43,593 nucleotides of DNA, taken from assembly GCA_944326695.1 (NCBI GenBank), contig CALVEZ010000029.1, positions 1 to 43,593 on the forward strand. The letters run 5' to 3'. The notes beneath the pieces were generated by a model. The model saw only the letters and a list, made by a program, of their open reading frames with translations. It was not told the origin of the DNA and made no database searches. A program made the translations under genes and the position numbers. Positions 1 to 9,067 of the stretch are shown piece after piece (positions within the stretch are counted from its first letter, which is position 1; each line of letters opens with the position of its first letter). This DNA is from Candidatus Bilophila faecipullorum. Its GTDB lineage: Bacteria; Desulfobacterota; Desulfovibrionia; Desulfovibrionales; Desulfovibrionaceae.

Positions 1-69
1 GACTCATCCTCCATGACCGACGTCGGTTCCGGGCTGGGAGCTGTGTGCAGAATTGGGTACGTTTTTTAG
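1..69 (+). CDS. Possible C-terminal end of an off-window protein
   Basis: Frame 1 is open from the first base and ends at a TAG at 67-69, giving 22 residues. The last residues alternate polar and hydrophobic and end in Phe (GYVF), which resembles the C-terminal beta-signal of outer-membrane barrel proteins; that is inference from very little sequence. A plus-strand terminator at 222-252 fits a gene ending here. It could equally be a chance open frame. Confidence 0.3.
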   Translation, partial: DSSSMTDVGSGLGAVCRIGYVF

Positions 70-87
70 GAGGGAGTGAGAGAAGCA

Positions 88-170
88 TGGGGAGGGGGGA
101 GGGGCCCTTTCTCCAGAAAGGGCCCCTCCCCCCTCCCAAACCCTCCCCCTTCCCCCCAAAGACGTTCGAC
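88..170 (+). repeat. Family B palindromic repeat, copy 1
   Basis: Perfect 23-bp inverted repeat (90-112 and 115-137) with a 2-base loop. One arm is purine-rich, and the centre reads CCCTTTCT/AGAAAGGG. A pyrimidine-rich stretch follows, then the tail CCAAAGACGTTCGA. The same architecture recurs at about 27350, 37341, 40131, 40510, 41825 and 43517. Confidence 0.8.
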
Positions 171-221
171 TGGTGGGGAGGCGGCGCGCAGGGAGTTCCT
201 GTCGGGCTCCGGACGTAAGAG

Positions 222-252
222 AAAGGCATCCTCAGGTGTGAGGATGCCTTTT
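222..252 (+). terminator. Rho-independent terminator (+)
   Basis: A 13-bp perfect stem (222-234 with 239-251) with loop GGTG, ending in a TTTT run that continues to 252. It would end a plus-strand transcript entering from the left edge of the window. Confidence 0.75.
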
Positions 253-343
253 GTCATCGGGGAGGATTTGGTAATTATCTAGTATTCTTCTAGGAACTAG
301 TTACGGCCTTGAAAGGGGCACCGCCTACGGCGTCTCCATAACC

Positions 344-414
344 GAGGGGGTCCGGGGGGAATCATTCCCTCCGGGCGGGGTCAAGGGGCGGCAAGCCCCT
401 TGCCGCCGGAGGCA
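344..414 (+). repeat. Family A two-hairpin repeat, copy 1
   Basis: GAGGGGGTCC start, hairpin 1 (GGGGGGAA-TCA-TTCCCTCC), then AAGGGG...CCCCTT hairpin 2, ending GCCGCCGGAGGCA. The same element, same strand, is found at 18390-18463 and 22987-23050. The stop codon and last dozen codons of the yhcC gene lie inside it. The rest of the 253-380 gap shows no gene. Confidence 0.8.
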
Positions 415-1346
415 CTCTCCCGCCTCCGGTGGTACTCATGCTGGATGTAGCGCACGAGATCGCCCTTGCGTGCGGCCCATTCCGGGGCGACGAGTTCGCC
501 CGGCGCGGGATCGGCCACGACCCGATGGATGATGATGTCCGGCCGCAGCGCGAGGAGCGCGTCTACGGCGAGATCGATATAGGCTTCCTCGCTCAGAGGG
601 GAATAATCCCCGGCGCGATGGGCACGGGCAAGGGCCGTGCCTTGGCAGACGTAGACGTTGTGCAGCTTGACCCCGTGCACGGGCAGGGCGTTGAGGCGGC
701 GGACCGTGGCGAGGACGTCGTCCCGCCCTTCACCGGGCAGGCCGAGCATGAGATGGGCGCAGACCTGCACGTCGGTTCCCGCCGCCAGTGAGATGGCCCG
801 TTCCGAGGCCGCGGCGTCGTGGCCCCGGTTGATGCGGCGCAGGGTGGCGTCGTTCAGGGTCTGCACGCCGAGTTCAAGCCATTTCTCCCGCCACGGCGCA
901 GCGGCAAGCAGAGCCAGCTTTTCGGCATCAAGGCAGTCCGGGCGCGTGCCGACCGAAATCCCGGCCAGATCGGGCAGGCCGCGCAGGATGTCGAGGAGGG
1001 CGGCCAGCCGGGAGGCCGGGCCGTAGGTATTGGAAAAGGATTGCAGGTAGGCCAGAAAAAGGGAGGCCCGATTCGACTTGCGGAAATGCTCGCGCCAGTA
1101 GGCCCATTGAGCGGGCAGGTTCATCCCGGCGAGGCCGAGGCCGGAGCCTGAACCTATGGCGTTGCAGAAGGTGCAGCCCGCGCGGGAGAGCGTGCCGTCC
1201 CGGTTGGGGCAGCTCGCCCCCGCGTCGAGAGGGATTTTCTGGACGCGCTGGCCGAAGCGTTGCCGGAGGTGGACGGTGAAGGTATTCCATGTGTGCATCT
1301 GGTCGACCTTTTGCGGAAAAGGGCCGCCGGAGGCCCGGCGGTACAT
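381..1346 (-). CDS. YhcC-type radical SAM protein (TIGR01212 family)
   Basis: About 320 residues. Carries the radical SAM cysteine cluster as CPNRDGT...GCTFC (Cys46, Cys58 and Cys61 counted from the upstream ATG), the spacing typical of the YhcC/TIGR01212 family rather than the canonical CxxxCxxC. The cluster should bind a 4Fe-4S centre and cleave S-adenosylmethionine; the substrate is not clear from this sequence. The ATG at 1346 has AAGG nine bases upstream. A second ATG at 1298 (MHTWNT) has AAGG eight bases upstream and lies closer to where relatives begin, so either start is possible. The last residues (ASGGKGLAAP) and the stop come from a family A repeat, so the ancestral C-terminus was probably replaced or extended. 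Divergent from mreB, with an AT-rich palindrome in the shared upstream region. Confidence 0.9.
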   Translation of the reverse strand: MYRRASGGPFPQKVDQMHTWNTFTVHLRQRFGQRVQKIPLDAGASCPNRDGTLSRAGCTFCNAIGSGSGLGLAGMNLPAQWAYWREHFRKSNRASLFLAYLQSFSNTYGPASRLAALLDILRGLPDLAGISVGTRPDCLDAEKLALLAAAPWREKWLELGVQTLNDATLRRINRGHDAAASERAISLAAGTDVQVCAHLMLGLPGEGRDDVLATVRRLNALPVHGVKLHNVYVCQGTALARAHRAGDYSPLSEEAYIDLAVDALLALRPDIIIHRVVADPAPGELVAPEWAARKGDLVRYIQHEYHRRRESASGGKGLAAP

Positions 1347-1368
1347 TTATTTTGACCTTATTGTTTAT

Positions 1369-1388
1369 ATATTGAAAAGATTCAATAT
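1369..1388. promoter_or_regulatory. Palindrome in the yhcC/mreB divergent region
   Basis: Perfect inverted repeat ATATTGAA-AAGA-TTCAATAT in the AT-rich segment just upstream of yhcC. On the minus strand TTACAA and CAATAT are spaced 17 bases apart and overlap it, so an operator over a weak sigma-70 promoter is possible. No strong mreB promoter was found: TTGACA at 1425-1430 has no good -10. Confidence 0.35.
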
Positions 1389-1494
1389 GTTTTGTAAGCT
1401 TCCGAAATGGCGGGGAGCTTGCTCTTGACAGGCGGGCGTTTTTGGCCCAACACTTCGCGACTGAACTCAGGCTACCCGTAATCCGGCCTGCTGA

Positions 1495-2667
<1,173 letters not shown>

Positions 2668-2801
2668 TTTTCCGCCTGCCGGACTTCCCGCAGGCTTGCC
2701 GGTCCGCCGTCCGCTCCGTGCCGGACGCGCGGGCCGGTCCGTATCGGCTCCCCGGCGCGTGCGGCAAGGCGCGCCCGCGTGACATCTTTTCCGGAACAAG
2801 C

Positions 2802-3812
2802 ATGTCCCCCAAGCACCTCCTGCTGATTCCCGCCGTGGCCCTGCTCCTCTATCTGGGGATGTACAGCTGGAACCAGCGCACCCATATCCTTGACGAAGTC
2901 GCGGCCAATACCGGTCTCGAAGCCTCGGGCGTCGTCCTCAAGTCGGTGCGTCTCGTGCAGGATACGGTCATGGGCGCGTGGAATCGCTATATGGACCTTG
3001 TGGACGTGCGCGAGGAAAACGACGAACTCAAGCGTGAAGTGGAGCGGCTGCGCCACAAGCTGCTCATGGCCTCCGAAGAGCGGGCCGAACTCATCCGCTT
3101 GCGCCGCCTTCTGACGCTGACCCCGCCGGAAGGCTGGCAGACCCTCGGCGCGCGCGTGCTCGCCGGGCGTATGGGAGCCAACGCAGCGCTGGCGTCCGTG
3201 CTCATCGGACGCGGTTATCTTACCGGGGCCATCCCCGGGACGCCGGTCATGACCCCGGAAGGCGTGGCCGGGCGCGTGCTGCGGGCCGGGCCTTCATCGG
3301 CTACCGTGCTCTTGCTGGTCGATCCCGGAAGCCGCATCGCGGTGATCACGCAGGAGAGCCGGGTGCAGGGCGTCCTTGTGGGCGGCGGCCCGGACAAGCC
3401 GTTGGAACTGCGTTTCGTCTCGCACAACGAAAGCGTGCGGCCTGGTGAACTGCTGGTGACTTCCGGGCTGGACGACGCTTTCCCCAAAGGCATCCCGGTG
3501 GCCCGGGTGCTCTCGGCCACGCCCTCCGATCTTTCGCCTTTCCAGTCCATTCAGGCGGCTCCTCTGGCGCGGCTCGTCAATCTGGAAGAGCTTTTGCTCG
3601 TGTCGCGGGTGGAGGGCTACGGCCTGTCCGGTTCGCTTTCGGGTGTGCTCGGTCCCGCGCGTGTACCCGAGGAGGCGGGAAGCCTGCCGCGGCCCCAGCC
3701 GCAGCCCGGTCAGGCGGGTTCGGCGTTGCCCGGACCGCCCCGTCCCGATGCGCCGTTTTTCCTCACCGGCCCCACGCCTCCGCCCGGTCTGCCGCTGCGG
3801 AGCCGGCCATGA
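2802..3812 (+). CDS. mreC: Rod shape-determining protein MreC
   Basis: Bitopic periplasmic scaffold of the elongasome. It has 336 residues from the ATG at 2802, chosen because it puts the membrane anchor (residues about 5-20, HLLLIPAVALLLYLGM) at the N-terminus; an upstream in-frame ATG at 2718 would add a charged, unconserved stretch. After the anchor comes a short coiled coil (about 65-105, rich in Glu, Arg and Leu with EENDELKREVERL), then the beta-rich MreC core with GVAGRV and the SGLDDAFPKGIPV motif. The C-terminal 50 or so residues are proline-rich (PRPQPQPGQ...), a disordered extension beyond the fold. Overlaps mreD by four bases (ATGA), indicating translational coupling. Confidence 0.95.
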   Translation: MSPKHLLLIPAVALLLYLGMYSWNQRTHILDEVAANTGLEASGVVLKSVRLVQDTVMGAWNRYMDLVDVREENDELKREVERLRHKLLMASEERAELIRLRRLLTLTPPEGWQTLGARVLAGRMGANAALASVLIGRGYLTGAIPGTPVMTPEGVAGRVLRAGPSSATVLLLVDPGSRIAVITQESRVQGVLVGGGPDKPLELRFVSHNESVRPGELLVTSGLDDAFPKGIPVARVLSATPSDLSPFQSIQAAPLARLVNLEELLLVSRVEGYGLSGSLSGVLGPARVPEEAGSLPRPQPQPGQAGSALPGPPRPDAPFFLTGPTPPPGLPLRSRP

Positions 3813-4279
3813 CGTTGAACATCCTCTGGTGGCTGGCCTTTTTCGTTATCGGGCTGGCCCTTCAGCAAGCCCTGCCGGGAACGGACGTGCTGGTCGTCGG
3901 CCTGTTCCTCGCGCTTCAGGAGCGGCGTCCGGTGCAGATCGCCGTGGTGCTCGTTCTGCTTATCCTCCTTCAGGAGGGGGTGGGGACGCTGGATTTCGGT
4001 GCCTCGGTCCTTTGGTACTTCTTGGCCATCGTCTTGTTTTTCGCGGGCCGCTGGATGTTCGAGACGGAGAACTGGCTCTTCGTGCTTCTGCTCAGCGGCT
4101 GCCTCGGCGCGGCGCACGGGGCCGTGATCTGGCTCATGACGCGCTTGCAGTACATTCCACTGGAGACCGCCGGGCTTGTCGACGAAAGCATCCTTCAGGC
4201 GCTGCTCACGCCCGTCCTCTGGCAGGCGTGCAGGCTGGCGCGCCGGTGGGTGGTGTCCCATGAAAACAATACAGCTTGA
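3809..4279 (+). CDS. mreD: Rod shape-determining protein MreD
   Basis: Small polytopic membrane protein of the elongasome, 156 residues. Hydrophobic segments cover roughly residues 5-22, 28-38, 45-60, 66-84 and 88-112. Sequence conservation in MreD is low, so the call rests on size, membrane topology and the position between mreC and mrdA. The start overlaps the mreC stop as ATGA. Its own end overlaps the start of mrdA by 20 bases. Confidence 0.88.
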   Translation: MTLNILWWLAFFVIGLALQQALPGTDVLVVGLFLALQERRPVQIAVVLVLLILLQEGVGTLDFGASVLWYFLAIVLFFAGRWMFETENWLFVLLLSGCLGAAHGAVIWLMTRLQYIPLETAGLVDESILQALLTPVLWQACRLARRWVVSHENNTA

Positions 4280-6092
4280 AACGGAAGGTTATCAGCCGCC
4301 CAAGGCCGGGCTTGCGCTCTTGCAGTGCCTTGTTGGGTTGCTCTTCTTCACCTTCGTGCTGCGTTTCTGGTATCTGCAAATCCACCGGGGAGCCGATTAC
4401 GAGCAGCAGGCGCAGGCCAACCATCTGCGGCAGGAGTCGGTCTACGCCTCGCGCGGGCTCATCCGCGACGCCGGGGGTGTCCTGCTGGCCGAGAACCGGC
4501 CCGCCTTCGGCCTCGCGCTCATCCGGGAGGACTGCAAGGACATTGCCGCAACCCTCGCGCAGGTCAGCGAGTGGGCGGGCATCCCTCTGGAGCAGCTCAC
4601 GGCCCGTTTTGAGCAGGACCGCCGCAAGGTCAAGCCCTTCGAGCCCATCCTGCTGCTGACGGACATGGATTTCGAGCAGGTGGCGCGCATCGAGGCGCAG
4701 CTTTTGCATTGGCCGGGGCTTGAAATCGTCACCCGCTCCAAGCGCCACTACCCGGAAGGGAAGGAATTCGCGCATATCCTCGGCTATGTGGCTGAAGCCA
4801 ATGAAAAGGAACTGGCCGCCGATCCCTACCTTGCCTTGGGCGACACGGTAGGCAAGCAGGGGCTCGAATATGTCTTTGAGGAGCGCCTGCGCGGGCACAA
4901 GGGACTCTACAGCGTGGAAGTGGACGTGCTCGGGCGCTCCCTTGGCAAGACGCTCACCGAGGAGCCGCAAAACGGCGAAAACCTGCGGCTCTGCCTTGAC
5001 GTTCAGTTGCAAAAAAAGCTCGCGGCCCTTCTCGGGGATCAGACGGGGAGCATCGTGGTCATGGAGCCGCATACCGGGCGGCTGCGGGCTCTGGTGACCA
5101 ACCCCTCCTATGACAACAATCTTTTTGTCGGCGGCCTGTCCCAGAAGACCTGGGAGTCGCTGCGGGACGATCCTTTCCATCCCTTGCAGAACCGCGCCAT
5201 CCAGAGCGTCTATCCGCCGGGTTCGGTCTGGAAGCTCATGATGGCCGGGCTCTTTCTCAAGGAAGGCGTCTCGCCTTCCACCCGGGTGGTGTGCACGGGC
5301 TCGGTCAAGCTCGGCAACCGCGAATTCCGTTGCTGGCGGCGGGGCGGCCACGGGGCCGTGGACATGGTCCAGTCGCTCCTGCATTCCTGCGACGTCTATT
5401 ACTATGTGCTCGGTGAGAAGATGGGCATCGACCGCATCGAGGCCTTTGCCCGGGCCTGCGGCTTCGGCGCGCCCACAGGCATTGATCTTCCGCACGAGAA
5501 GTCGGGTCTGGTCCCTTCCCGGGCGTGGAAAAAGCGACGTTCCGGCGAACCGTGGTATCGTGGCGAAACGCTGAACGTCTCCATCGGACAGGGCTATACG
5601 CTGATCACGCCTCTCCAGATGGCCCATTTCGTCAGTGCGCTGCTCAACGGCGGCAAGCTCCTCAAGCCGCAGCTTTTGATGGACGCGGAGCCGGAAGTGC
5701 GGGGTACCCTCCCTTTCAGCGCCGAGGCCCGCAAGCTCGTGGTGGAGGGGATGCGCGTCACCGCCGACGTGGGCACGGCCAAGGTGCTGCGCCGCACGGA
5801 TGCCGTCATCGGTGGCAAGACCGGCACGGCGCAGGTGGTGAAAATCCGCATGGTCGGGGATCGCCGCCAGCGCAAGGAAGAAATGGCCTACCTTGAGCGG
5901 GACCATGCGTGGATCGCCTCGTATGGCCGCAAGGACGGCGAGGACATCGTGGTGGTGGTCATGCTGGAGCACGGAGGCGGCGGCAGTTCGGCGGCCGGGC
6001 CCGTGGCCCGGGACGTATACAACATCCTCTACGGCACGCCCCTCGGCCCGCAGCCCCGCAAACCCGTGGGCCGCACGCCGCGGCAGGACTGA
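4260..6092 (+). CDS. mrdA: Penicillin-binding protein 2 (elongasome transpeptidase)
   Basis: Class B PBP that cross-links new lateral-wall peptidoglycan made by RodA. 610 residues. An N-terminal transmembrane anchor (about residues 17-38) is followed by the pedestal/dimerisation domain (YYxRG-like SRGLIRDAGG near 60) and the transpeptidase domain. Active-site motifs are visible: serine nucleophile in SVWK (Ser322, Lys325), SCD in the SxN/SxD position (376-378) and KTGTAQ (Lys520). The ATG at 4260 (MKTIQLE) is chosen because it places the anchor correctly; the open frame reaches further upstream into mreD but with unlikely residues. The C-terminal tail is basic and proline-rich. Overlaps mreD, so it is in the same operon. 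Confidence 0.96.
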   Translation: MKTIQLETEGYQPPKAGLALLQCLVGLLFFTFVLRFWYLQIHRGADYEQQAQANHLRQESVYASRGLIRDAGGVLLAENRPAFGLALIREDCKDIAATLAQVSEWAGIPLEQLTARFEQDRRKVKPFEPILLLTDMDFEQVARIEAQLLHWPGLEIVTRSKRHYPEGKEFAHILGYVAEANEKELAADPYLALGDTVGKQGLEYVFEERLRGHKGLYSVEVDVLGRSLGKTLTEEPQNGENLRLCLDVQLQKKLAALLGDQTGSIVVMEPHTGRLRALVTNPSYDNNLFVGGLSQKTWESLRDDPFHPLQNRAIQSVYPPGSVWKLMMAGLFLKEGVSPSTRVVCTGSVKLGNREFRCWRRGGHGAVDMVQSLLHSCDVYYYVLGEKMGIDRIEAFARACGFGAPTGIDLPHEKSGLVPSRAWKKRRSGEPWYRGETLNVSIGQGYTLITPLQMAHFVSALLNGGKLLKPQLLMDAEPEVRGTLPFSAEARKLVVEGMRVTADVGTAKVLRRTDAVIGGKTGTAQVVKIRMVGDRRQRKEEMAYLERDHAWIASYGRKDGEDIVVVVMLEHGGGGSSAAGPVARDVYNILYGTPLGPQPRKPVGRTPRQD

Positions 6093-6130
6093 CGTGGGAG
6101 AGGGCCTATGACGTTTCGCGGAGTGCGCAC

Positions 6131-7240
6131 ATGGTGATGGATCGGCGGTTACTGACCCATATTAATTGGGGCTTGCTGGCGGCCATGCTTCTGCTGTTCT
6201 GGGTGGGCATCGGCAACCTCTACTCGGCCAGCGGCGTGCGCGTGGAGGACGGCATCAGCCTCGGGCCGTATTACGAGCGCCAGATGATCTGGGGTGCCTT
6301 CGGCCTTGTGGCGATGCTGGGCTGCATGAGCTTTGATTACCGCCATCTTCAGGCTTTGGCTCTGCCGTTTTTTCTGGCCGTGCTCTTTTCGCTCTGCCTC
6401 ATCCCCATTTTCGGCAAGGTCATTTACGGCGCGCGGCGCTGGATTGATCTGGGCTTTTTCCATTTCCAGCCGAGCGAAATGGCCAAGATCGCAGTCCTGC
6501 TCATGGGCGCGCACGCGCTGTCGGGCGACGGGGAGCCGCTCTCGTGGAAGCGGCTTTTTCAGGTTGCCTGCGTCGGGCTCGTGCCCGCGGCCTTCATCGT
6601 AGCCCAGCCCGATCTGGGGACCGCTCTGACCGTGCTGGCGATCCTCGGCGGCATGATCCTCTATCACGGCATCCAGAAACGCGTGCTTCTCGTGTGCCTC
6701 ATCGCCCTCCCGCTCATGCTCCCGGCGGGCTGGTTCGCCCTCCACGACTACCAGAAGCAGCGCATCATGACCTTCCTCGATCCCGCCAACGATCCGCGCG
6801 GCGCGGGCTACCATATCATCCAGTCAAAAATCGCCATCGGTTCCGGTCAGATATGGGGAAAGGGCTTTCTGGAGGGCACGCAGAGCAAGTTGAGCTTCCT
6901 GCCGGAAAAGCATACCGACTTCGCCATCGCCGTCTTCGGGGAGGAGTGGGGCTTTGTGGGCTGCGTCGGGCTCATGGCCCTGTTCAGCCTCTTTTTGCTC
7001 GGCATCTTCAACACCGTACGCAGTGCGAAAGACCGCTTCGGCAGTAATCTCGCGGCGGGCATTTTTATTTATTTTTTCTGGCAGATATTCATCAATGCGG
7101 GGATGGTGGTGGGCATCATGCCCGTGGTGGGCATTCCGCTGCCGTTCATAAGTTACGGCGGGAGCGCCACGCTGGTCAATTTTGCGCTGGTGGGGCTTGT
7201 GCTGAACATCTCCATGCGCCGTTTTCTGTTTAAAACGTGA
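6131..7240 (+). CDS. rodA: RodA, SEDS peptidoglycan glycosyltransferase
   Basis: Polytopic SEDS-family enzyme that polymerises lipid II into glycan strands in partnership with PBP2. It has 369 residues from ATG 6131, matching the usual RodA size, with about ten membrane segments. Family signatures are RWIDLGFFHFQPSEMAKI near residues 99-116, QPDLGTA near 158 and the C-terminal GIPLPFISYGGSA. GGAG lies seven bases before this ATG, which decides the start over the much longer open frame that overlaps mrdA out of frame. 38 bases separate it from mrdA; it is the last gene of the block. Confidence 0.95.
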   Translation: MVMDRRLLTHINWGLLAAMLLLFWVGIGNLYSASGVRVEDGISLGPYYERQMIWGAFGLVAMLGCMSFDYRHLQALALPFFLAVLFSLCLIPIFGKVIYGARRWIDLGFFHFQPSEMAKIAVLLMGAHALSGDGEPLSWKRLFQVACVGLVPAAFIVAQPDLGTALTVLAILGGMILYHGIQKRVLLVCLIALPLMLPAGWFALHDYQKQRIMTFLDPANDPRGAGYHIIQSKIAIGSGQIWGKGFLEGTQSKLSFLPEKHTDFAIAVFGEEWGFVGCVGLMALFSLFLLGIFNTVRSAKDRFGSNLAAGIFIYFFWQIFINAGMVVGIMPVVGIPLPFISYGGSATLVNFALVGLVLNISMRRFLFKT

Positions 7241-7429
7241 TCCCGCGCGGCTGTGGACCACAGGTGTTGTGTTTTCTTTCACAAGAAAAAAGACACGGCG
7301 GGCGGCCTCTGATCCGGCGAAGTTTTCAGAAGGGTAAGAAGGTGAAATGACATTTTATTCCTCCTGGCTTCCTTTCCTTTTCGTTTCCTTGAAAGCAGGC
7401 TTGTGAGCTTTTGCTTTTGAGAAGAACCT

Positions 7430-7458
7430 TTGACACATTTTGGTGGTTCGTATATAAT
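7430..7458 (+). promoter_or_regulatory. Sigma-70 promoter of the atp operon
   Basis: TTGACA at 7430-7435 and TATAAT at 7453-7458, both perfect consensus hexamers with a 17-base spacer. It lies 42 bases before the GTG of the first atp gene. The remaining rodA-atp gap holds a small palindrome (CTGTGG-A-CCACAG, 7251-7263) and an A/T hairpin (7272-7289) of unclear role. Confidence 0.88.
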
Positions 7459-7500
7459 CCCCCCATTCTGTACGTTTAGCTGTATGAAGGGAGTTCCTGC

Positions 7501-7917
7501 GTGATAGACCTTAATATTACGTTATGGGTCCAACTGGTCAACTTTCTCGTGACGCTGGTGGTGCTCAACTACCTGCTCATCGCGCCGATCCGCAAAGTGA
7601 TCCGGCAGCGCAAGGAGAGCGCCGCGGGCGTCATTGGGGAAATCGAAGCCTTTACCGCGGAAAAGCAGCAGCTTCTGGATGAATACGAATCCGAACTGCG
7701 CAAGGCTCGCGAGGCGGCGAACATCTATCGCAAGGACGGCAAGGCCCGGGGCGAGTACGAAAGAGATCGCATCTTCGAGGCCGCCAACAGGGATGCCCAG
7801 ACGGAAGTGCGCAGTACGCAGGCCGCGGTCCGCGCCGACGCCGGCGTGACCCGCCGCGCCTTGCAGGGACGGATGCAGGAATTCGTCGACGCCGCTCTGG
7901 CGAAACTTCTGGCCTAA
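7501..7917 (+). CDS. atpF: ATP synthase Fo subunit b'
   Basis: Peripheral-stalk subunit, 138 residues. A single N-terminal membrane segment (about residues 6-27, LWVQLVNFLVTLVVLNYLLIAPI) is followed by a long, highly charged helix (residues 30-135) suited to the b/b' right-handed coiled coil. Starts with GTG behind AAGGGAG at a 7-base spacing; the consensus promoter is just upstream. It forms a heterodimer with the second b-type subunit encoded next. Paired b'/b genes ahead of atpHAGDC are known from Desulfovibrio and other lineages. Confidence 0.92.
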   Translation: MIDLNITLWVQLVNFLVTLVVLNYLLIAPIRKVIRQRKESAAGVIGEIEAFTAEKQQLLDEYESELRKAREAANIYRKDGKARGEYERDRIFEAANRDAQTEVRSTQAAVRADAGVTRRALQGRMQEFVDAALAKLLA

Positions 7918-7939
7918 CTTCACGACTTCGGGGGACCCC

Positions 7940-8515
7940 TTGAAAGCGTTCGTTTCTTTTTTCATGTCCAAGGACGGGATTGTGGCCGTGGCCACCCTCA
8001 TCCTCTTGGGCGTCGTGTCGCACTACAGCGATCCGTACAATCCGTGGATCAACCTGCTGGCCCGCGTGGGCAACGCGCTCGTCTTCCTTTATATCCTGTG
8101 GCGCGCCGCCGGGAAGAGCCTTGTCGCTGCCCTGACCAACCGCCGCGCGGCCATCGCCGACGAGATCGAGACCCTCGCCGCGCGCAAGGCCGAGGCCGAA
8201 GCGCAGCTTGCCGCCATGATCGAGAAGATCGACAGCCTTGACGCCGAATGCGAAGCCATCCTGAAGGAAAGCCACGCGCAGGGCGAGGCCATCCGTGAGA
8301 CGCTCATCGCGGACGCGCTGGCCGAAGCGGAAAAAATCCGCAACGCGGCCCATCGCGCCGTGGACAGCGAGACCAAAAAGGCCATTCAGGACCTGCGCAA
8401 TCAGATGGCCGACGAAATCGTGCAGTCTGTTGAAGCCGATCTGAAAAAACGGCTGGATATGGACGCGCACCTCAAGCTCATTGACAACGCGTTGAAAAAG
8501 GTGGTGCTCAATTGA
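7940..8515 (+). CDS. atpF: ATP synthase Fo subunit b
   Basis: Second peripheral-stalk subunit, 191 residues. Two hydrophobic stretches (about 14-27 and 43-58) precede a long charged helix with many Ala, Glu and Lys residues. The start is TTG at 7940 with GGGGG a few bases upstream; the next in-frame ATG (7964, MSKDGIV) has no ribosome-binding site. The N-terminal hydrophobic stretch may be a signal-like extension, as in other Desulfovibrio b subunits. The stop overlaps the TTG start of atpH. Confidence 0.92.
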   Translation: MKAFVSFFMSKDGIVAVATLILLGVVSHYSDPYNPWINLLARVGNALVFLYILWRAAGKSLVAALTNRRAAIADEIETLAARKAEAEAQLAAMIEKIDSLDAECEAILKESHAQGEAIRETLIADALAEAEKIRNAAHRAVDSETKKAIQDLRNQMADEIVQSVEADLKKRLDMDAHLKLIDNALKKVVLN

Positions 8516-9063
8516 ACGGCGATATTGTGGCGCAGCGCTACGCCCGGGCGCTTTTTGACCTTGGGCGGCAGGAAGGCATGTCCCAGCTTGAAAAGTACGG
8601 GGAAAATCTGTCCGCCCTCGAGGGGGTTCTTCAGGAATCTCCTGAGCTGGTGCGTCTTTTCAAGACGCCCGTCATCGGTATCGCCGAAAAGCGCAAGGTG
8701 CTGTCCGGCATTCTCGACAAGGTCGGCGTCGATCCTGTTGTCAAAAATTTCTGCCTCCTGCTGACGGACAAGGAACGGCTTCCTCTTTTTGGGGAAATCG
8801 TGGAGAGTTTCGGCAAACTTCTTGACGAAGCTTGGGGCATCGTACGCGGCAGGCTCCTGACTGCCGTCAACCTCAGCAAAGAGCAGCAGGCCGGCATTCT
8901 TGCCCGGATAGAAAAGCAGACCAGCAAGCAGATCGCTCTGAAGTTCGAGGTGGACCCGTCCATCCTCGGCGGGGTTGTTCTTCAGGTGGGGGACAACGTG
9001 CTGGACGCAAGTCTTCGTGCTCAATTGGCTATCCTCAGAGACATCATCAAGAGGGGTGAATAG
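8512..9063 (+). CDS. atpH: ATP synthase F1 subunit delta
   Basis: Connects the top of the alpha/beta hexamer to the peripheral stalk. 183 residues, the standard OSCP/delta length, opening with [17 protein letters not shown], which matches the conserved N-terminal helix of the family. The C-terminus contains [25 protein letters not shown], the characteristic delta signature. Uses a TTG start (8512) overlapping the atpF stop by four bases, so translation is probably coupled. Confidence 0.95.
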   Translation: MNGDIVAQRYARALFDLGRQEGMSQLEKYGENLSALEGVLQESPELVRLFKTPVIGIAEKRKVLSGILDKVGVDPVVKNFCLLLTDKERLPLFGEIVESFGKLLDEAWGIVRGRLLTAVNLSKEQQAGILARIEKQTSKQIALKFEVDPSILGGVVLQVGDNVLDASLRAQLAILRDIIKRGE

Positions 9064-9067
9064 GATC

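Noticed and set aside
1425..1453. TTGACA as -35 of an mreB promoter
   Set aside because: A perfect -35 hexamer but the correctly spaced -10 (CAACAC) is poor, and it is about 170 bases upstream.
7272..7289. TTTTCTT-TCAC-AAGAAAA as rodA terminator
   Set aside because: A/T-only stem without a GC core or T-run on the plus strand; unlikely to terminate on its own.
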